DNA of 64,000 bases from Lachnospiraceae bacterium (GTDB lineage: Bacteria; Bacillota; Clostridia; Lachnospirales; Lachnospiraceae), in contig JAEELW010000144.1 in assembly GCA_016282915.1 (NCBI GenBank), positions 1 to 64,000 on the forward strand, given 5' to 3'. The position numbers and the translations under genes were made by a program. How positions within the stretch are numbered: the first letter of the stretch is position 1; every line of letters starts with the position of its first letter. The notes beneath the pieces are model-generated. The model had not been told where the DNA came from and made no database searches. It worked only from the letters and a program-made list of their open reading frames with translations. Of the stretch, positions 44,094 through 53,519 are shown one piece after another.

Positions 44094-44879
44094 TTAAACG
44101 TCCGTCTCCCTGCAGAGAGACAGATGCTTCAGCACGTCCCGGTAGAAAGCAAGCTTTGTTTCATCCGTAAGCTCCCTGCCGGAAACATAATAACGGATCG
44201 AAGGGCTTTTCTCTGAGGAAAGCCCTTTTTCTTCCAGTATCCTCTTCATGTTCCGCGCGGTCCCTTCGCTGCCGTCGATCATATTGATCTTCGGACCGAG
44301 CAGTGAGCGGAGCACCGGACGGAAATGATTGAAATGAGTGCAGCCGAAGACAAGCGTCCCGTATATTTCGGCGGTATCCTGCCCAAGGCTGTCCTTTAAG
44401 TATTTTCTTACCGCTTCGGAATCAAACTCCCCGCGTTCCGCAAAATGCACGAGTCCCGGCAGGGCCAGCACATCTACGATCCCTTCTTCATCTACCTTCA
44501 GGATCAGATCATGCAGCTTTTTCTCCGCTGCGGTCAGAGGTGTGGCGATGACCAGGATCCGCTTCCCCTCACCGCGTTCCACGGCAGGCTTAACCGCAGG
44601 CTCGATGCCGATCACGGGTATGTCGTATTTATTCCGGAGGTATGCTGCCGCAACCGCGGTCGCGGTATTGCAGGCGATCACGACACAGTCGCAGCCCAGC
44701 CCGCAGAGAAATGCCACCGCCGTATCCGCATAGGAACGTATCTCTTCCGCAGTCTTTTCCCCGTAAGGTACATGGTCCGTATCCGCATAATAGTAATAAG
44801 CCTCCTGCGGAAGGAGCTTCCGTGCTTCATAAAGCACGGTCAGCCCGCCGATCCCGGAGTCCATGATCCCGATCTTCAT
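44094..44879 (-). CDS. murI: Glutamate racemase
   Basis: The 261-residue enzyme shows MDSGIGGLTVLYEARKLLP, the two catalytic cysteines in VIACNTATAVA and FGCTHFNHF, and DTDHVPYGEK. It makes D-glutamate for peptidoglycan. The ATG overlaps the stop codon of the upstream pseudouridine synthase (ATGA), within the compact lysA-rluB-murI run, two of whose products (diaminopimelate to lysine, D-glutamate) touch cell-wall precursor pools. Confidence 0.95.
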   Translation of the reverse strand: MKIGIMDSGIGGLTVLYEARKLLPQEAYYYYADTDHVPYGEKTAEEIRSYADTAVAFLCGLGCDCVVIACNTATAVAAAYLRNKYDIPVIGIEPAVKPAVERGEGKRILVIATPLTAAEKKLHDLILKVDEEGIVDVLALPGLVHFAERGEFDSEAVRKYLKDSLGQDTAEIYGTLVFGCTHFNHFRPVLRSLLGPKINMIDGSEGTARNMKRILEEKGLSSEKSPSIRYYVSGRELTDETKLAFYRDVLKHLSLCRETDV

Positions 44880-45589
44880 AAACCCACCGCTGTATAAAGT
44901 TCCTTAAGCTGTGCCGGAGTCAGTTCCGCATACTCGCCGGGTCTTAAGTCGCCGAGACTGACCGTTACCACCCGGGTGCGTTTCAGCGCTCTTACGCGTA
45001 TCCCCCGCAGTGCCCACATCCTGCGGATCTGGCGGTTTAAGCCTTCCCGCAGCACCATGCGCACCACGCATTTGCGCAGCCGTTCGATCCGGCAGGCTCT
45101 GGTCTTCTTCTTCAGATCTTTCAGATAAACTCCTGCCCGCAGAACTTCCAGATCCTCTTCGGAAGGATCCTTCCATAGATGAACGATATATTCCTTTTCA
45201 TGTGCGAAACGCCCCTGCATCATCACATGGATCAGTTCGCCGTCATTCGTAAGCAAAAGCAGGCCTTCGGAATCCTTATCCAGGCGTCCGGCATAACTGA
45301 CACGGAGCGGATAATCGATCGCGTCGGCCACCGTAGTCTCCGCATGGGGATCGCGTTCACTCACCACCACGCCCGGGGGTTTGTAATATGCCAGGACGAC
45401 TTTCTTTTCCTGCCGCTTCAGGGGCTGCCCGTCCAGACACACCTCATCGCCTTCCGTGACCACTTCCCCGAGAGAAGCCACACGTCCGCCGACCTGCACT
45501 CTCCCGGCTTCGATCAGCCGGTCCGCTTCGCGTCTGGAGCATACGCCGCAGGACGCAAGGTATTTATTCAGCCGTTCTCCTTCCTTCAT
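44876..45589 (-). CDS. rRNA pseudouridine synthase, RsuA/RluB/RluF family
   Basis: The 237-residue protein has an S4 RNA-binding domain (LNKYLASCGVCSRREADRLI) and the catalytic pseudouridine synthase motif AGRLDKDSEGLLLLTNDG with its Asp, followed by GLNRQIRRMWALRG. Such enzymes modify a uridine in 16S or 23S rRNA; the position cannot be assigned, although the RluF-like GxNRQIRRM is typical of the large-subunit group. It overlaps both neighbours by four bases (ATGA), so it is translated with lysA and murI. Confidence 0.92.
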   Translation of the reverse strand: MKEGERLNKYLASCGVCSRREADRLIEAGRVQVGGRVASLGEVVTEGDEVCLDGQPLKRQEKKVVLAYYKPPGVVVSERDPHAETTVADAIDYPLRVSYAGRLDKDSEGLLLLTNDGELIHVMMQGRFAHEKEYIVHLWKDPSEEDLEVLRAGVYLKDLKKKTRACRIERLRKCVVRMVLREGLNRQIRRMWALRGIRVRALKRTRVVTVSLGDLRPGEYAELTPAQLKELYTAVGL

Positions 45590-46863
45590 GAGCGCTCCGT
45601 AAGTGCTCTGTACTCGTCAAAGCAGTCCAGAGTGGCAAAATAATCCGAAGGCTTCTCCGCCCGGCGGATCAGCTGTACGCTGCCGTCTTCTTTCAGCAGA
45701 AGCTCCGCCGATTTCAGCTTTCCGTTATAATTATATCCCATCGCATAGCCATGGGCCCCGGTATCATGGATGACCAGATAATCCCCGATGGCGATCTCCG
45801 GAAGTTCACGGTCGATGGCAAACTTATCATTGTTCTCGCAAAGCGAACCGGTCACATCATAGACGTGATCGCAGGGATCGTTTTCCTTCCCGAGCACCGT
45901 GATATGATGGTAAGCACCGTACATGGCCGGACGCATCAGGTTCACCGCGCAGGCGTCCACGCCGATGTACTCCTTATAGGTATGTTTCTCATGGATCGCT
46001 CTGGTCACGAGACAGCCGTAAGGTCCGGTCATAAAACGTCCCATCTCGGTATAGATGGCCACATCCCCGAGACCGGCAGGTACCAGCACCTCTTCGTAGA
46101 CCTTCCGTACGCCTTCGCCGATCACGCGGATATCGTTCGGCGTCTGATCCGGACGATAGGCGATCCCCACGCCGCCGGAAAGATTGATAAAGCTTAAACT
46201 CACTCCGGTCTTTTCTTTTATCTCAAGCGCCAGCTCAAACAGCGTGCGCGCAAGCATCGGATAATAATCATTCGTGACCGTATTGCTCACCAGGAACGCA
46301 TGAAGACCGAATTCCTTCACTCCCTTTTCCTTCAGGATAACGTATGCCTTAAGGAGCTGTTCCTTTGTCAGGCCGTATTTTGCATCCCCCGGATTGTCCA
46401 TGATGCCGTTACTGATGGTATATACCCCGCCGGGGTTATAGCGGAGCGAAAGCTTCTCGGGAAGCTTTCCAAGCGTCTTTTCCAGAAAATCGATATGCGT
46501 GATATCGTCCAGATTTATGATGGCCCCGAGTTTATGCGCAAGGACATAATCCTCGGCGGGCGTATCGTTCGACGAGAACATGATCGCGTCCCCGCGGGCT
46601 CCCGTGGCATCCGAGAGCATCAGTTCCGTATAAGAGGAACAGTCACAGCCGCAGCCGTACTCTTCCATGATCTTCATGAGAAAAGGATTCGGGTTGGCCT
46701 TGACCGCAAAATACTCCCGGTAACCCGGATTCCACGCAAAAGCCTCTTTGATCGCCTTTAAGTTTTCCCGTATCCCCTTTTCATCGTAAAGATGAAAGGG
46801 CGTGGGATATTTCTTTACGATCTCTTCCACCTGTTCCTTTGTAACAAACGTTTTCTTTTCCAT
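45586..46863 (-). CDS. lysA: Diaminopimelate decarboxylase
   Basis: The 425-residue PLP enzyme carries YFAVKANPNPFLMKI with the PLP-binding lysine, the glycine-rich NLSGGVGIAYRPDQTP, and the C-terminal CAVNLMRPAMYGAYHHI and GSLCENNDKFA stretches with the active-site Cys. It makes lysine from meso-diaminopimelate. The sequence is of the variant found in Clostridia, with extra spacing relative to E. coli LysA. ATG follows GAGGAGAAAGAAG. It heads the lysA-pseudouridine synthase-murI run. Confidence 0.92.
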   Translation of the reverse strand: MEKKTFVTKEQVEEIVKKYPTPFHLYDEKGIRENLKAIKEAFAWNPGYREYFAVKANPNPFLMKIMEEYGCGCDCSSYTELMLSDATGARGDAIMFSSNDTPAEDYVLAHKLGAIINLDDITHIDFLEKTLGKLPEKLSLRYNPGGVYTISNGIMDNPGDAKYGLTKEQLLKAYVILKEKGVKEFGLHAFLVSNTVTNDYYPMLARTLFELALEIKEKTGVSLSFINLSGGVGIAYRPDQTPNDIRVIGEGVRKVYEEVLVPAGLGDVAIYTEMGRFMTGPYGCLVTRAIHEKHTYKEYIGVDACAVNLMRPAMYGAYHHITVLGKENDPCDHVYDVTGSLCENNDKFAIDRELPEIAIGDYLVIHDTGAHGYAMGYNYNGKLKSAELLLKEDGSVQLIRRAEKPSDYFATLDCFDEYRALTERS

Positions 46864-46944
46864 CTTCTTTCTCCTCTGTATTTCGCTTCGGGATCCGCTT
46901 CCGTGATCCCGGCGGCTTCTCCTTTCCGAAAAGATCCGCGCCTC

Positions 46945-47613
46945 TCAGCGGATCTGCCAGTCGACGGGCTCCACCCCGTGGCTTTTCAAAAACTCATTGC
47001 ATTTGCTGAAATGACGGCAGCCGAAAAATCCGCGGTATGCCGACAGCGGACTCGGATGCGGCGCCTTGAGGATCAGGTGCTTCGGATTCTTCAGCATCTC
47101 ACTCTTCTTCTGCGCGGGACTCCCCCATAAAAGAAAGACCATCGGCCGGTCCTCCTTATCGAGGATTTCGATGATCGCATCCGTAAACTGTTCCCAGCCG
47201 ATACCGCGATGGGAAAAGGCTTCGTGCGCACGCACGGTCAGCACCGTATTGAGGAGCAGCACTCCCTGCTCCGCCCATGCCTTGAGATTGCCGTGCTGCG
47301 GGATATCGCAGCCCAGATCGTCATGAAGCTCCTGATAGATATTCACAAGCGAAGGCGGGATCTTTACGCCTTCCGGAACGGAAAAACAAAGCCCCTGCGC
47401 CTGTCCCGGCTCGTGATAGGGATCCTGTCCCAGGATCACGACCTTTACTTTACTCAAAGGCGTCAGGTGCATTGCGGTGAAGATCTCTTCCTTGGGCGGA
47501 AAGATCCTTCGGCTTCCGTATTCCTGTACAACTGTTTCACGCAAACGACGATAATAAGGTTTGCGGAATTCCGGCGAAAGCGCCGCCTGCCATTCTCCCG
47601 AGAGCGCCGGCAT
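46945..47613 (-). CDS. ung: Uracil-DNA glycosylase
   Basis: The 222-residue family 1 enzyme shows the water-activating loop VVILGQDPYHEPGQAQGLCF and the Leu-intercalation loop HPSPLSAYRGFFGCRHFS. It removes uracil from DNA in base-excision repair. The start follows GAGGAGGAAATAAC. It lies between hisF and lysA, 38 bp after hisF; no functional connection is expected. Confidence 0.96.
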   Translation of the reverse strand: MPALSGEWQAALSPEFRKPYYRRLRETVVQEYGSRRIFPPKEEIFTAMHLTPLSKVKVVILGQDPYHEPGQAQGLCFSVPEGVKIPPSLVNIYQELHDDLGCDIPQHGNLKAWAEQGVLLLNTVLTVRAHEAFSHRGIGWEQFTDAIIEILDKEDRPMVFLLWGSPAQKKSEMLKNPKHLILKAPHPSPLSAYRGFFGCRHFSKCNEFLKSHGVEPVDWQIR

Positions 47614-47651
47614 TGTTATTTCCTCCTCTGTATGCTTCTCGTATCCGGCTC

Positions 47652-48410
47652 CTAAATACGGACCGGGATCCCCTTCTCCCGGAGGAACGACTTCACATCC
47701 GCGATCCTCAGTTCTTTAAAGTGGAAGAGCGATGCAGCCAGCGCGGCATCTGCCTTTCCTTCGGTAAGCGCATCATAGAAATGCTCCATGGTCCCCGCAC
47801 CGCCGGAAGCGATGACCGGTACCGGAACCGCTTCGGAAATGCGCCGGGTCAGTTCCAGATCATAGCCGGCCTTGGTCCCGTCGCAGTCCATGCTGGTAAG
47901 CAGGATCTCGCCGGCTCCGAGTTCGCAGCCCTTTATCGCCCATTCCACGGCATCGATGCCGCAGTCGATACGTCCGCCATTTTTATAAATGTTCCAGCCG
48001 CCGTCTTCACGCCTTTTCGCGTCAATGGCCAGCACCACACACTGACTGCCGAAGCGGTCCGCCGCATCGGCGATAAGCCGCGGATTCTGTATCGCGGCGC
48101 TGTTTACCGAGACCTTGTCGGCTCCGGAACGCAGGATCTCCTTGAAATCATCCACAGTACGTATCCCTCCGCCTACCGTGAAGGGAATGAACACCTTTTC
48201 CGCAACGCGGCGCACCATATCCGTTACGGTAGCCCGTGCATCGGAGGATGCGGTGATATCCAGAAATACCAGTTCATCGGCGCCCTCGGCATCATAGGCC
48301 GCAGCGATCTCCACCGGATCACCGGCGTCGACCAGATTCACGAAATTGACTCCCTTTACCACCCGTCCGCCGTTTACGTCCAGACAGGGGATGATCCTCT
48401 TGGTATACAT
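47652..48410 (-). CDS. hisF: Imidazole glycerol phosphate synthase cyclase subunit
   Basis: The 252-residue half-barrel enzyme has [48 protein letters not shown] and [12 protein letters not shown], the standard HisF phosphate-binding and catalytic elements. With HisH it makes imidazole glycerol phosphate and AICAR. It begins one base after the hisH stop codon. Only hisH and hisF of the histidine pathway are here. Confidence 0.97.
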   Translation of the reverse strand: MYTKRIIPCLDVNGGRVVKGVNFVNLVDAGDPVEIAAAYDAEGADELVFLDITASSDARATVTDMVRRVAEKVFIPFTVGGGIRTVDDFKEILRSGADKVSVNSAAIQNPRLIADAADRFGSQCVVLAIDAKRREDGGWNIYKNGGRIDCGIDAVEWAIKGCELGAGEILLTSMDCDGTKAGYDLELTRRISEAVPVPVIASGGAGTMEHFYDALTEGKADAALAASLFHFKELRIADVKSFLREKGIPVRI

Positions 48411-48411
48411 A

Positions 48412-49017
48412 TCATAACTCCATAAAATTCTTCAGTATGTGCAGGCCCACGCGTGAACTCTTTTCCGGATGGAACTGCGTTGCGAAAACGTTATCTTTTT
48501 CCACGGCTGCATGGATATGCACGCCGTATTCCGTACTCGCCGTCACCAGCTGCGGATCTTCGCTTTCCAGATAATAGGAATGTACGAAATATACGTAACT
48601 GCCTTCGTCAAGCCCGTGAAGCAGGCGGCTCTCCCGCTCCAGATGCAGGCTGTTCCAGCCGATCTGCGGCACCTTCAGCCCGTCGGACGCCGGAATGCGC
48701 TTTATCTTTCCCGGAAATACTTTCAGACCTTCCGCTTCCGGGCTCTCCTCGCTGCCGTCAAACAGAAGCTGCAGCCCTACGCAGATCGCCAGAAAAGGCC
48801 TGCCGCTTTCGATCACGCTGTGTATCGTTTTTTCCAGCCCAAAACTTTTCAGCTTTTCCACGGCATCGCCAAACACGCCCACACCAGGCAGCACCACCTT
48901 CTCGGCCGCTTCGATCAGCGCCGGATCACGGCTTAAGACCGCATCCCCGCCCAGTGCGCGAAAGGCATTCTCCACGCTCTTGATATTTCCCGCATCATAA
49001 TCAACGATCGCTATCAT
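48412..49017 (-). CDS. hisH: Imidazole glycerol phosphate synthase glutaminase subunit
   Basis: The 201-residue class I amidotransferase has [20 protein letters not shown], the nucleophile region [12 protein letters not shown] and the catalytic pair in [14 protein letters not shown]. It feeds ammonia to HisF. ATG 49017 follows AAAGGGATCATT. The interval upstream contains a family 2 repeat; a dedicated promoter was not recognised. Confidence 0.96.
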   Translation of the reverse strand: MIAIVDYDAGNIKSVENAFRALGGDAVLSRDPALIEAAEKVVLPGVGVFGDAVEKLKSFGLEKTIHSVIESGRPFLAICVGLQLLFDGSEESPEAEGLKVFPGKIKRIPASDGLKVPQIGWNSLHLERESRLLHGLDEGSYVYFVHSYYLESEDPQLVTASTEYGVHIHAAVEKDNVFATQFHPEKSSRVGLHILKNFMEL

Positions 49018-49121
49018 AATGATCCCTTTATCCTTTTAATTCCTGCAGGCCCGATCCGCTGCCTCTTCCGCTATCTTTCCGCGTTATATACTGTCCGGCC
49101 GCCCCTTTGCCTGCATCGTCC

Positions 49122-49196
49122 GTTATACCCGCGAACACAATTATCCGCCGATTTCAGTTTGTCTCCGCGGTATATGCCTTTAAACCGGACTGTTAA
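49122..49196 (+). repeat. Interspersed repeat, family 2, copy 2
   Basis: TTATACCCGCGA, GCCGAT, GTCTCCGCGGTATAT and TTTAAACCGGACTGTT align in order with 23618-23692. A related half unit (CCGCGTTATATACTGTCCGG) lies just before it at about 49079. Its end supplies the TAA stop of the acidic repeat protein gene. Confidence 0.6.
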
Positions 49197-52100
49197 AACT
49201 GCTCACTTTCGATCCTGAGTTCCACCGGAGTTTCCGCATTCTCGTCCTGCGGGGGTGCCTGCTGCCCGTCTGCGGGTGTCTCTCCCTCTGCCGGCTGCTG
49301 CTCGAGGCCTCCGTTTTCGATATAATCCCGCTCTTCCGGCAGAAGATCCGGCAACTCCTCTTCCGCCTCCGGTACCGACTCCTCTTCGAGGTTCAGACCA
49401 TAATCCTCAAAGATCGCTTCTTTCATGGGCCGGTATGGCTGTCCGTTTACGGCCGCTTCGATCTTTCCGGTATAATCCGCCTCGGAATAGTGCAGCGTTT
49501 CCAAAGCTTCCGTCTCACTGATCCCGTATACGGACGAAAGCGCATCCAGTATCTTATTGCGTATCACCATCGCCTCGATGCTCACATCCAGCTCTTCGGC
49601 TTCCGCTTCCAGTTCATTGTATCGCTTCAGCCCCTGCAGCAGTGCATCCAGCGCCTCTTTCTCCATTCCCATGGAACGGTAATGTTCGAAGGATTCGTAT
49701 TTCCGGTCCAGCATCACCAGCAGACGGGAACGACGGTAAAGCACGCGGTCACTGTCATTCAGTTCCTTGCCATACATGGAAAGGAAGGCGGTCTTGTAAT
49801 CCTCGTTATAGAATGCGTCTCTGGCCGACTGCATATTCATCAGCACCGGCACATAGGAGGTGACCACCACCAGTGCAACCAGAATGGAAAATGCCAGGAA
49901 CATTGTCCGCCGGATATACTTCTTCGGAATGCGTTTCCCGTTGTCGGGTTCTTCCTTCTTTTCCTTCTTCGGCTTGACCTTCTTTTCTTTCTTGGGTTTT
50001 TCTTTCTTTTCCTTTTTGGGCTTTTCCTTCTTTTCCTTTTTCTTTTTGCCCTTGCCTTCGTCTCCTTCGGCATCGATCTCGCTCAGGATCGCGGCATTTT
50101 CGTCGCTGAGCTTTGTTTCCCCGGCCTCCTTGGGCTGGGCTTTTTCTTCATCCTCTTCCGGCTCGGCAGTCAGCGCACTGAAAAGTCTTGCAAAGAAGCC
50201 CGGTTTCTTCTCACGCTTCTCTTTCTCCTCGCCTTCTTCTCCGTCCTTTTTCTTTTCTTTCTTCTTTTTCTCTTTCTTTTCTTTTTTCTTCTTTTCCTTT
50301 TTCTTCTTTCCGCCTTCCTCTTCTCCCTCAGGCGTTTCGTTCGATTCCAGCAGACTCTCGTCTACCAGTTCGTTATTATCCGACTTCTGCAGCAGATTTC
50401 CGATATCGCTCAGATCCACGTCATCTTCGCCCAGCGTAGCCAGCAGGGCCGCCACATCGTCTCCATCGTCCACCGGAAGTCCGTCCGCTTCGTTCGCTCC
50501 CGCCTCGGCAAGCTTCATCTGGGCCTCGATATCATCCAGTCCCATGTCCATGGAAAAGTCATCGCTGCCCGTATCATCTGCCGCCGATGCCAGCAGCTTC
50601 TCGATCTCGGCGTCCTCATCACCCGTTCCGTTCAGAAGTGCTGCCATCTCCTCCAGGCTGCTGTCATCTCCGGCCTCCGCAGCCGCTTCGCCTGTCGGGG
50701 GCGGCGTGACGCCTCCGCCGATCACGGTATCGGAATCGCCGTTTGCGGCAAAGAGTGCCGCAATATCATCCGTGCTCAGGGATTCCCCACCATCTGAAGA
50801 AACAGGGGCAGGCTCCTCTTCCGCGGGAGTTTCCTCTGTTGCAGGCTCTTCCCCGGCGGGCTCGTCTCCCATTGACGCCAACAGCGCCGCAATATCATCC
50901 GGCGACATCATCTTATTCGGATCGTCGCTCACCGCAGGCGCGGGTTCTTCCTCTACGGCAGGCTCCTCCTCGGGGGGTGCTTCTTCCGCGACAGACTCTT
51001 CTTCCGCGGCCGCATCGTCTCCCATCGACGCCAACAGCGCCGCAATATCATCCGGCGACATCATCTTATTCGGATCGTCGCTCACCGCAGGCGCGGGGAC
51101 CGCTTCCTCTTCTGCAGGCTCCTCGGGGGCAGCTTCTTCTGCAGGCTCTTCTTCTGCGGCGGGCTCGTCTCCCATCGACGCCAACAGCGCCGCGATATCA
51201 TCCGGCGACATCATTTTATTCGGATCGTCGCTCACCGCAGGCGCGGGTTCTTCCGCAGGAACTTCCTCTGTTGCAGGCTCTTCTTCCGCAAGCGGCTCTT
51301 CCGCGATCTCAGGCACTTCTTCCGCGACCGGCTCTTCTTCTGCGGCGGGCTCGTCTCCCATTGACGCCAATAACGCCGCAATATCATCCGGCGACATCAT
51401 CTTATTCGGATCGTCGCTCACCGCAGGCGCGGGGTTTTCCTCTACGGCAGGCTCCTCTTCTGCAAGCGGCTCTTCCTCGATCTCAGGTACTTCTTCCGCG
51501 ACAGTCTCTTCTTCCGCGGCCGCATCGTCTCCCATTGACGCCAATAACGCCGCGATATCATCCGCCGACATCATTTTATTCGGATCGTCGCTCACCGCAG
51601 GCGCGGGCGCAGGGTCTTCCGCAGGAACTTCCTCTGTTGCAGGCTCTTCTTCTGCAAGCGGTTCTTCCTCGATCTCAGGTACTTCTTCCGCGACCGGTTC
51701 TTCCTCCGCAGGCTCTTCTTCATACGCAGCCAGCTCTTCCTCTACGACAGGCTCTTCTTCTATCTCAGGTATTTCTTCCGCGACCGGTTCTTCCTCGGTC
51801 ACAGGTATTTCTTCCGCAGGCAGTTCTTCCTCAGCGGCTGGCTCTTCTTCATACGCAGCAATCTCTTCTGCTTCCGGCTCTTCCTCGATCTCAGGTACTT
51901 CTTCCGTGACCGGCTCTTCCTCGATCTCTGATACTTCTTCCGCGACCGGTTCTTCTTCGATCCCGGGTACTTCTTCCGCGACCGGCTCTTCCTCGGTCAC
52001 AGGTATTTCTTCCGCAGGCAGTTCTTCCTCTGCGGCAGGCTCTTCTTCAAACGCAGCAATCTCTTCTGCTTCCGGCTCTTCCTCGGTCACAGGTATTTCT

Positions 52101-53407
52101 TCCGCAGGCAGTTCTTCCTCTGCGGCTGGCTCTTCTTCATACGCAGCAATCTCTTCTGCTTCCGGCTCTTCCTCGATCTCAGGTACTTCTTCCGTGTCCG
52201 GTTCTTCTTCGATCTCAGGTATCTCTTCCGCGACCGGTTCTTCCTCGGTCACAGGCTCTTCTTCGGCAACCGGTTCTTCCTCGATCTCAGGCTCTTCTTC
52301 AACCGGCTCTTCCTCCGCGGGCAGTTCCTCCGCTACGGCAGGCTCTCCTTCGACTTCAAAGACTTCCTCTACTCCCGGCGTCTCTTCAACTACCGGTTCT
52401 TCTTCAACCAGAGGTATATCTTCTACAATCGGTTCTTCCTCGACCACCGATGCTTCTTCAAACGGCTCCTCTTCAACTAAAAGGGCATCCTCAACTGCCG
52501 GTTCTTCCCCTGGCAGAGACTCTTCTGCTGCAGCATCCTCCGCTTCCATCGAAGCCAGAAGCGCTTCAAAATCCATCTGCATCGGATCTGCCGCTTTTCT
52601 CTTCTTCGGTAAAAATTCTTTTTTCGGCAGTAGCTTTTCTTCTTTGGGCACCGGCTCCTCTTCAGCTATCGCCTCTTCCTCCACAGATGCATCTACTGCC
52701 TCAGAAGCCTCTTCTGCTGCTTCTTCTTCGTACTCCGCTTCACCCTCGTATTCCGGCTCTTCTTCGTACTCTGCTTCACCCTCAAATTCCGGCTCTTCTT
52801 CGTACTCCGCTTCACCCTCAAATTCCGGCTCTTCTTCGTACTCCGCTTCACCCTCGTATTCCGGCTCTTCCTCGTACTCCGCTTCACCCTCGTATTCCGG
52901 CTCTTCTTCGTACTCCGCTTCAGCCTCATATTCCGGCTCTTCTTCGTACTCCGCTTCACCCTCATATTCCGGCTCTTCTTCGTACTTCGCTCCAGCCTCA
53001 TATTCCGGCTCTTCTTCGTACGCCACTTCCTCTTCTGCTGCCGGCTCTTCTTCCCAAGCAGACTCTTCTTCCCGGAGTGCCGCCTCTTTTTCGTGATCGT
53101 CCAGTTCTATGCCGGATACCACTTCAGCGATCTGGCGGAAAGAGGGCAATACAAAATCATCGTCAGCTTTTTTGCTGACGTTCACCGTTTCAGGCTTTCT
53201 TCCGACTATCGAAAAAAACTCCGGATTTTTCTCCGAAGGCTCCGAAGCTTTTTTCTCCTCCTCACCCCGGGATTCCTTCTTTTCCCCGTCCTTCCCGGAC
53301 CGGTTTTTTCCGGAATCCTTTCTGTTCCTGTCGGAGGGATCTGTCTTCTGCATCTGTTGTTGTGCTGCCCGCAGCAGCTGGTCCAGATAATCCTCTTCCG
53401 ATGCCAT
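49193..53407 (-). CDS. Giant acidic repeat membrane protein with repeated FliM/FliY-N-like motifs
   Basis: The 1404-residue protein has residues about 115-240 as tandem 10-12-residue units (EYEEEPEYEGEA), 250-600 as Glu/Pro/Val repeats (VAEEVPEIEEEP), and about 600-880 with five near-identical units containing MMSPDDIAALLASMGDE plus degenerate ones (LSTDDIAALFAANGD, SLEEMAALLNGTGDE, GDDVAALLATLGED). These resemble the LSQxEIDALL peptide by which FliM and FliY bind CheY-P. Two Lys/Glu tracts precede a single membrane helix near residue 1165 (TMFLAFSILVALVVVTSYV), with basic residues inside, so the long acidic part is cytoplasmic. The ATG at 53407 has no clear ribosome binding site and a very short leader. 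Function unknown. Confidence 0.8.
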   Translation of the reverse strand: MASEEDYLDQLLRAAQQQMQKTDPSDRNRKDSGKNRSGKDGEKKESRGEEEKKASEPSEKNPEFFSIVGRKPETVNVSKKADDDFVLPSFRQIAEVVSGIELDDHEKEAALREEESAWEEEPAAEEEVAYEEEPEYEAGAKYEEEPEYEGEAEYEEEPEYEAEAEYEEEPEYEGEAEYEEEPEYEGEAEYEEEPEFEGEAEYEEEPEFEGEAEYEEEPEYEGEAEYEEEAAEEASEAVDASVEEEAIAEEEPVPKEEKLLPKKEFLPKKRKAADPMQMDFEALLASMEAEDAAAEESLPGEEPAVEDALLVEEEPFEEASVVEEEPIVEDIPLVEEEPVVEETPGVEEVFEVEGEPAVAEELPAEEEPVEEEPEIEEEPVAEEEPVTEEEPVAEEIPEIEEEPDTEEVPEIEEEPEAEEIAAYEEEPAAEEELPAEEIPVTEEEPEAEEIAAFEEEPAAEEELPAEEIPVTEEEPVAEEVPGIEEEPVAEEVSEIEEEPVTEEVPEIEEEPEAEEIAAYEEEPAAEEELPAEEIPVTEEEPVAEEIPEIEEEPVVEEELAAYEEEPAEEEPVAEEVPEIEEEPLAEEEPATEEVPAEDPAPAPAVSDDPNKMMSADDIAALLASMGDDAAAEEETVAEEVPEIEEEPLAEEEPAVEENPAPAVSDDPNKMMSPDDIAALLASMGDEPAAEEEPVAEEVPEIAEEPLAEEEPATEEVPAEEPAPAVSDDPNKMMSPDDIAALLASMGDEPAAEEEPAEEAAPEEPAEEEAVPAPAVSDDPNKMMSPDDIAALLASMGDDAAAEEESVAEEAPPEEEPAVEEEPAPAVSDDPNKMMSPDDIAALLASMGDEPAGEEPATEETPAEEEPAPVSSDGGESLSTDDIAALFAANGDSDTVIGGGVTPPPTGEAAAEAGDDSSLEEMAALLNGTGDEDAEIEKLLASAADDTGSDDFSMDMGLDDIEAQMKLAEAGANEADGLPVDDGDDVAALLATLGEDDVDLSDIGNLLQKSDNNELVDESLLESNETPEGEEEGGKKKKEKKKKEKKEKKKKEKKKDGEEGEEKEKREKKPGFFARLFSALTAEPEEDEEKAQPKEAGETKLSDENAAILSEIDAEGDEGKGKKKKEKKEKPKKEKKEKPKKEKKVKPKKEKKEEPDNGKRIPKKYIRRTMFLAFSILVALVVVTSYVPVLMNMQSARDAFYNEDYKTAFLSMYGKELNDSDRVLYRRSRLLVMLDRKYESFEHYRSMGMEKEALDALLQGLKRYNELEAEAEELDVSIEAMVIRNKILDALSSVYGISETEALETLHYSEADYTGKIEAAVNGQPYRPMKEAIFEDYGLNLEEESVPEAEEELPDLLPEERDYIENGGLEQQPAEGETPADGQQAPPQDENAETPVELRIESEQF

Positions 53408-53432
53408 TAGATTCAACCAATATAAACAAATA

Positions 53433-53470
53433 CGTAACTGTCCAAAACCCCGTGGTCATGAACAGTTACG
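53433..53470. repeat. 9-bp inverted repeat upstream of the acidic repeat gene
   Basis: CGTAACTGT (53433-53441) and ACAGTTACG (53462-53470) are perfectly inverted with a 20-base spacer. The GAACAGTTACGA end equals the tail of family 1 repeats, so this may be a relict of that element. A TATATT -10-like box lies between it and the start codon. Confidence 0.6.
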
Positions 53471-53519
53471 ATTTTAACACAAATGCCTTTCCAAAACAAG
53501 TGCGCGCAAGCGCCCCTGC

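Noticed and set aside
50870-53050. Regularly spaced DNA repeats suggesting a CRISPR array
   Set aside because: Periods are multiples of three, repeats vary at synonymous sites and the frame encodes protein repeats; there are no unique spacers.
49860-53096. Very long plus-strand open frame (over 1000 codons, Ser/Ala-rich)
   Set aside because: It is the antisense shadow of the Glu/Pro repeats of the acidic protein; it has no ribosome binding site and pure low-complexity Ser content.
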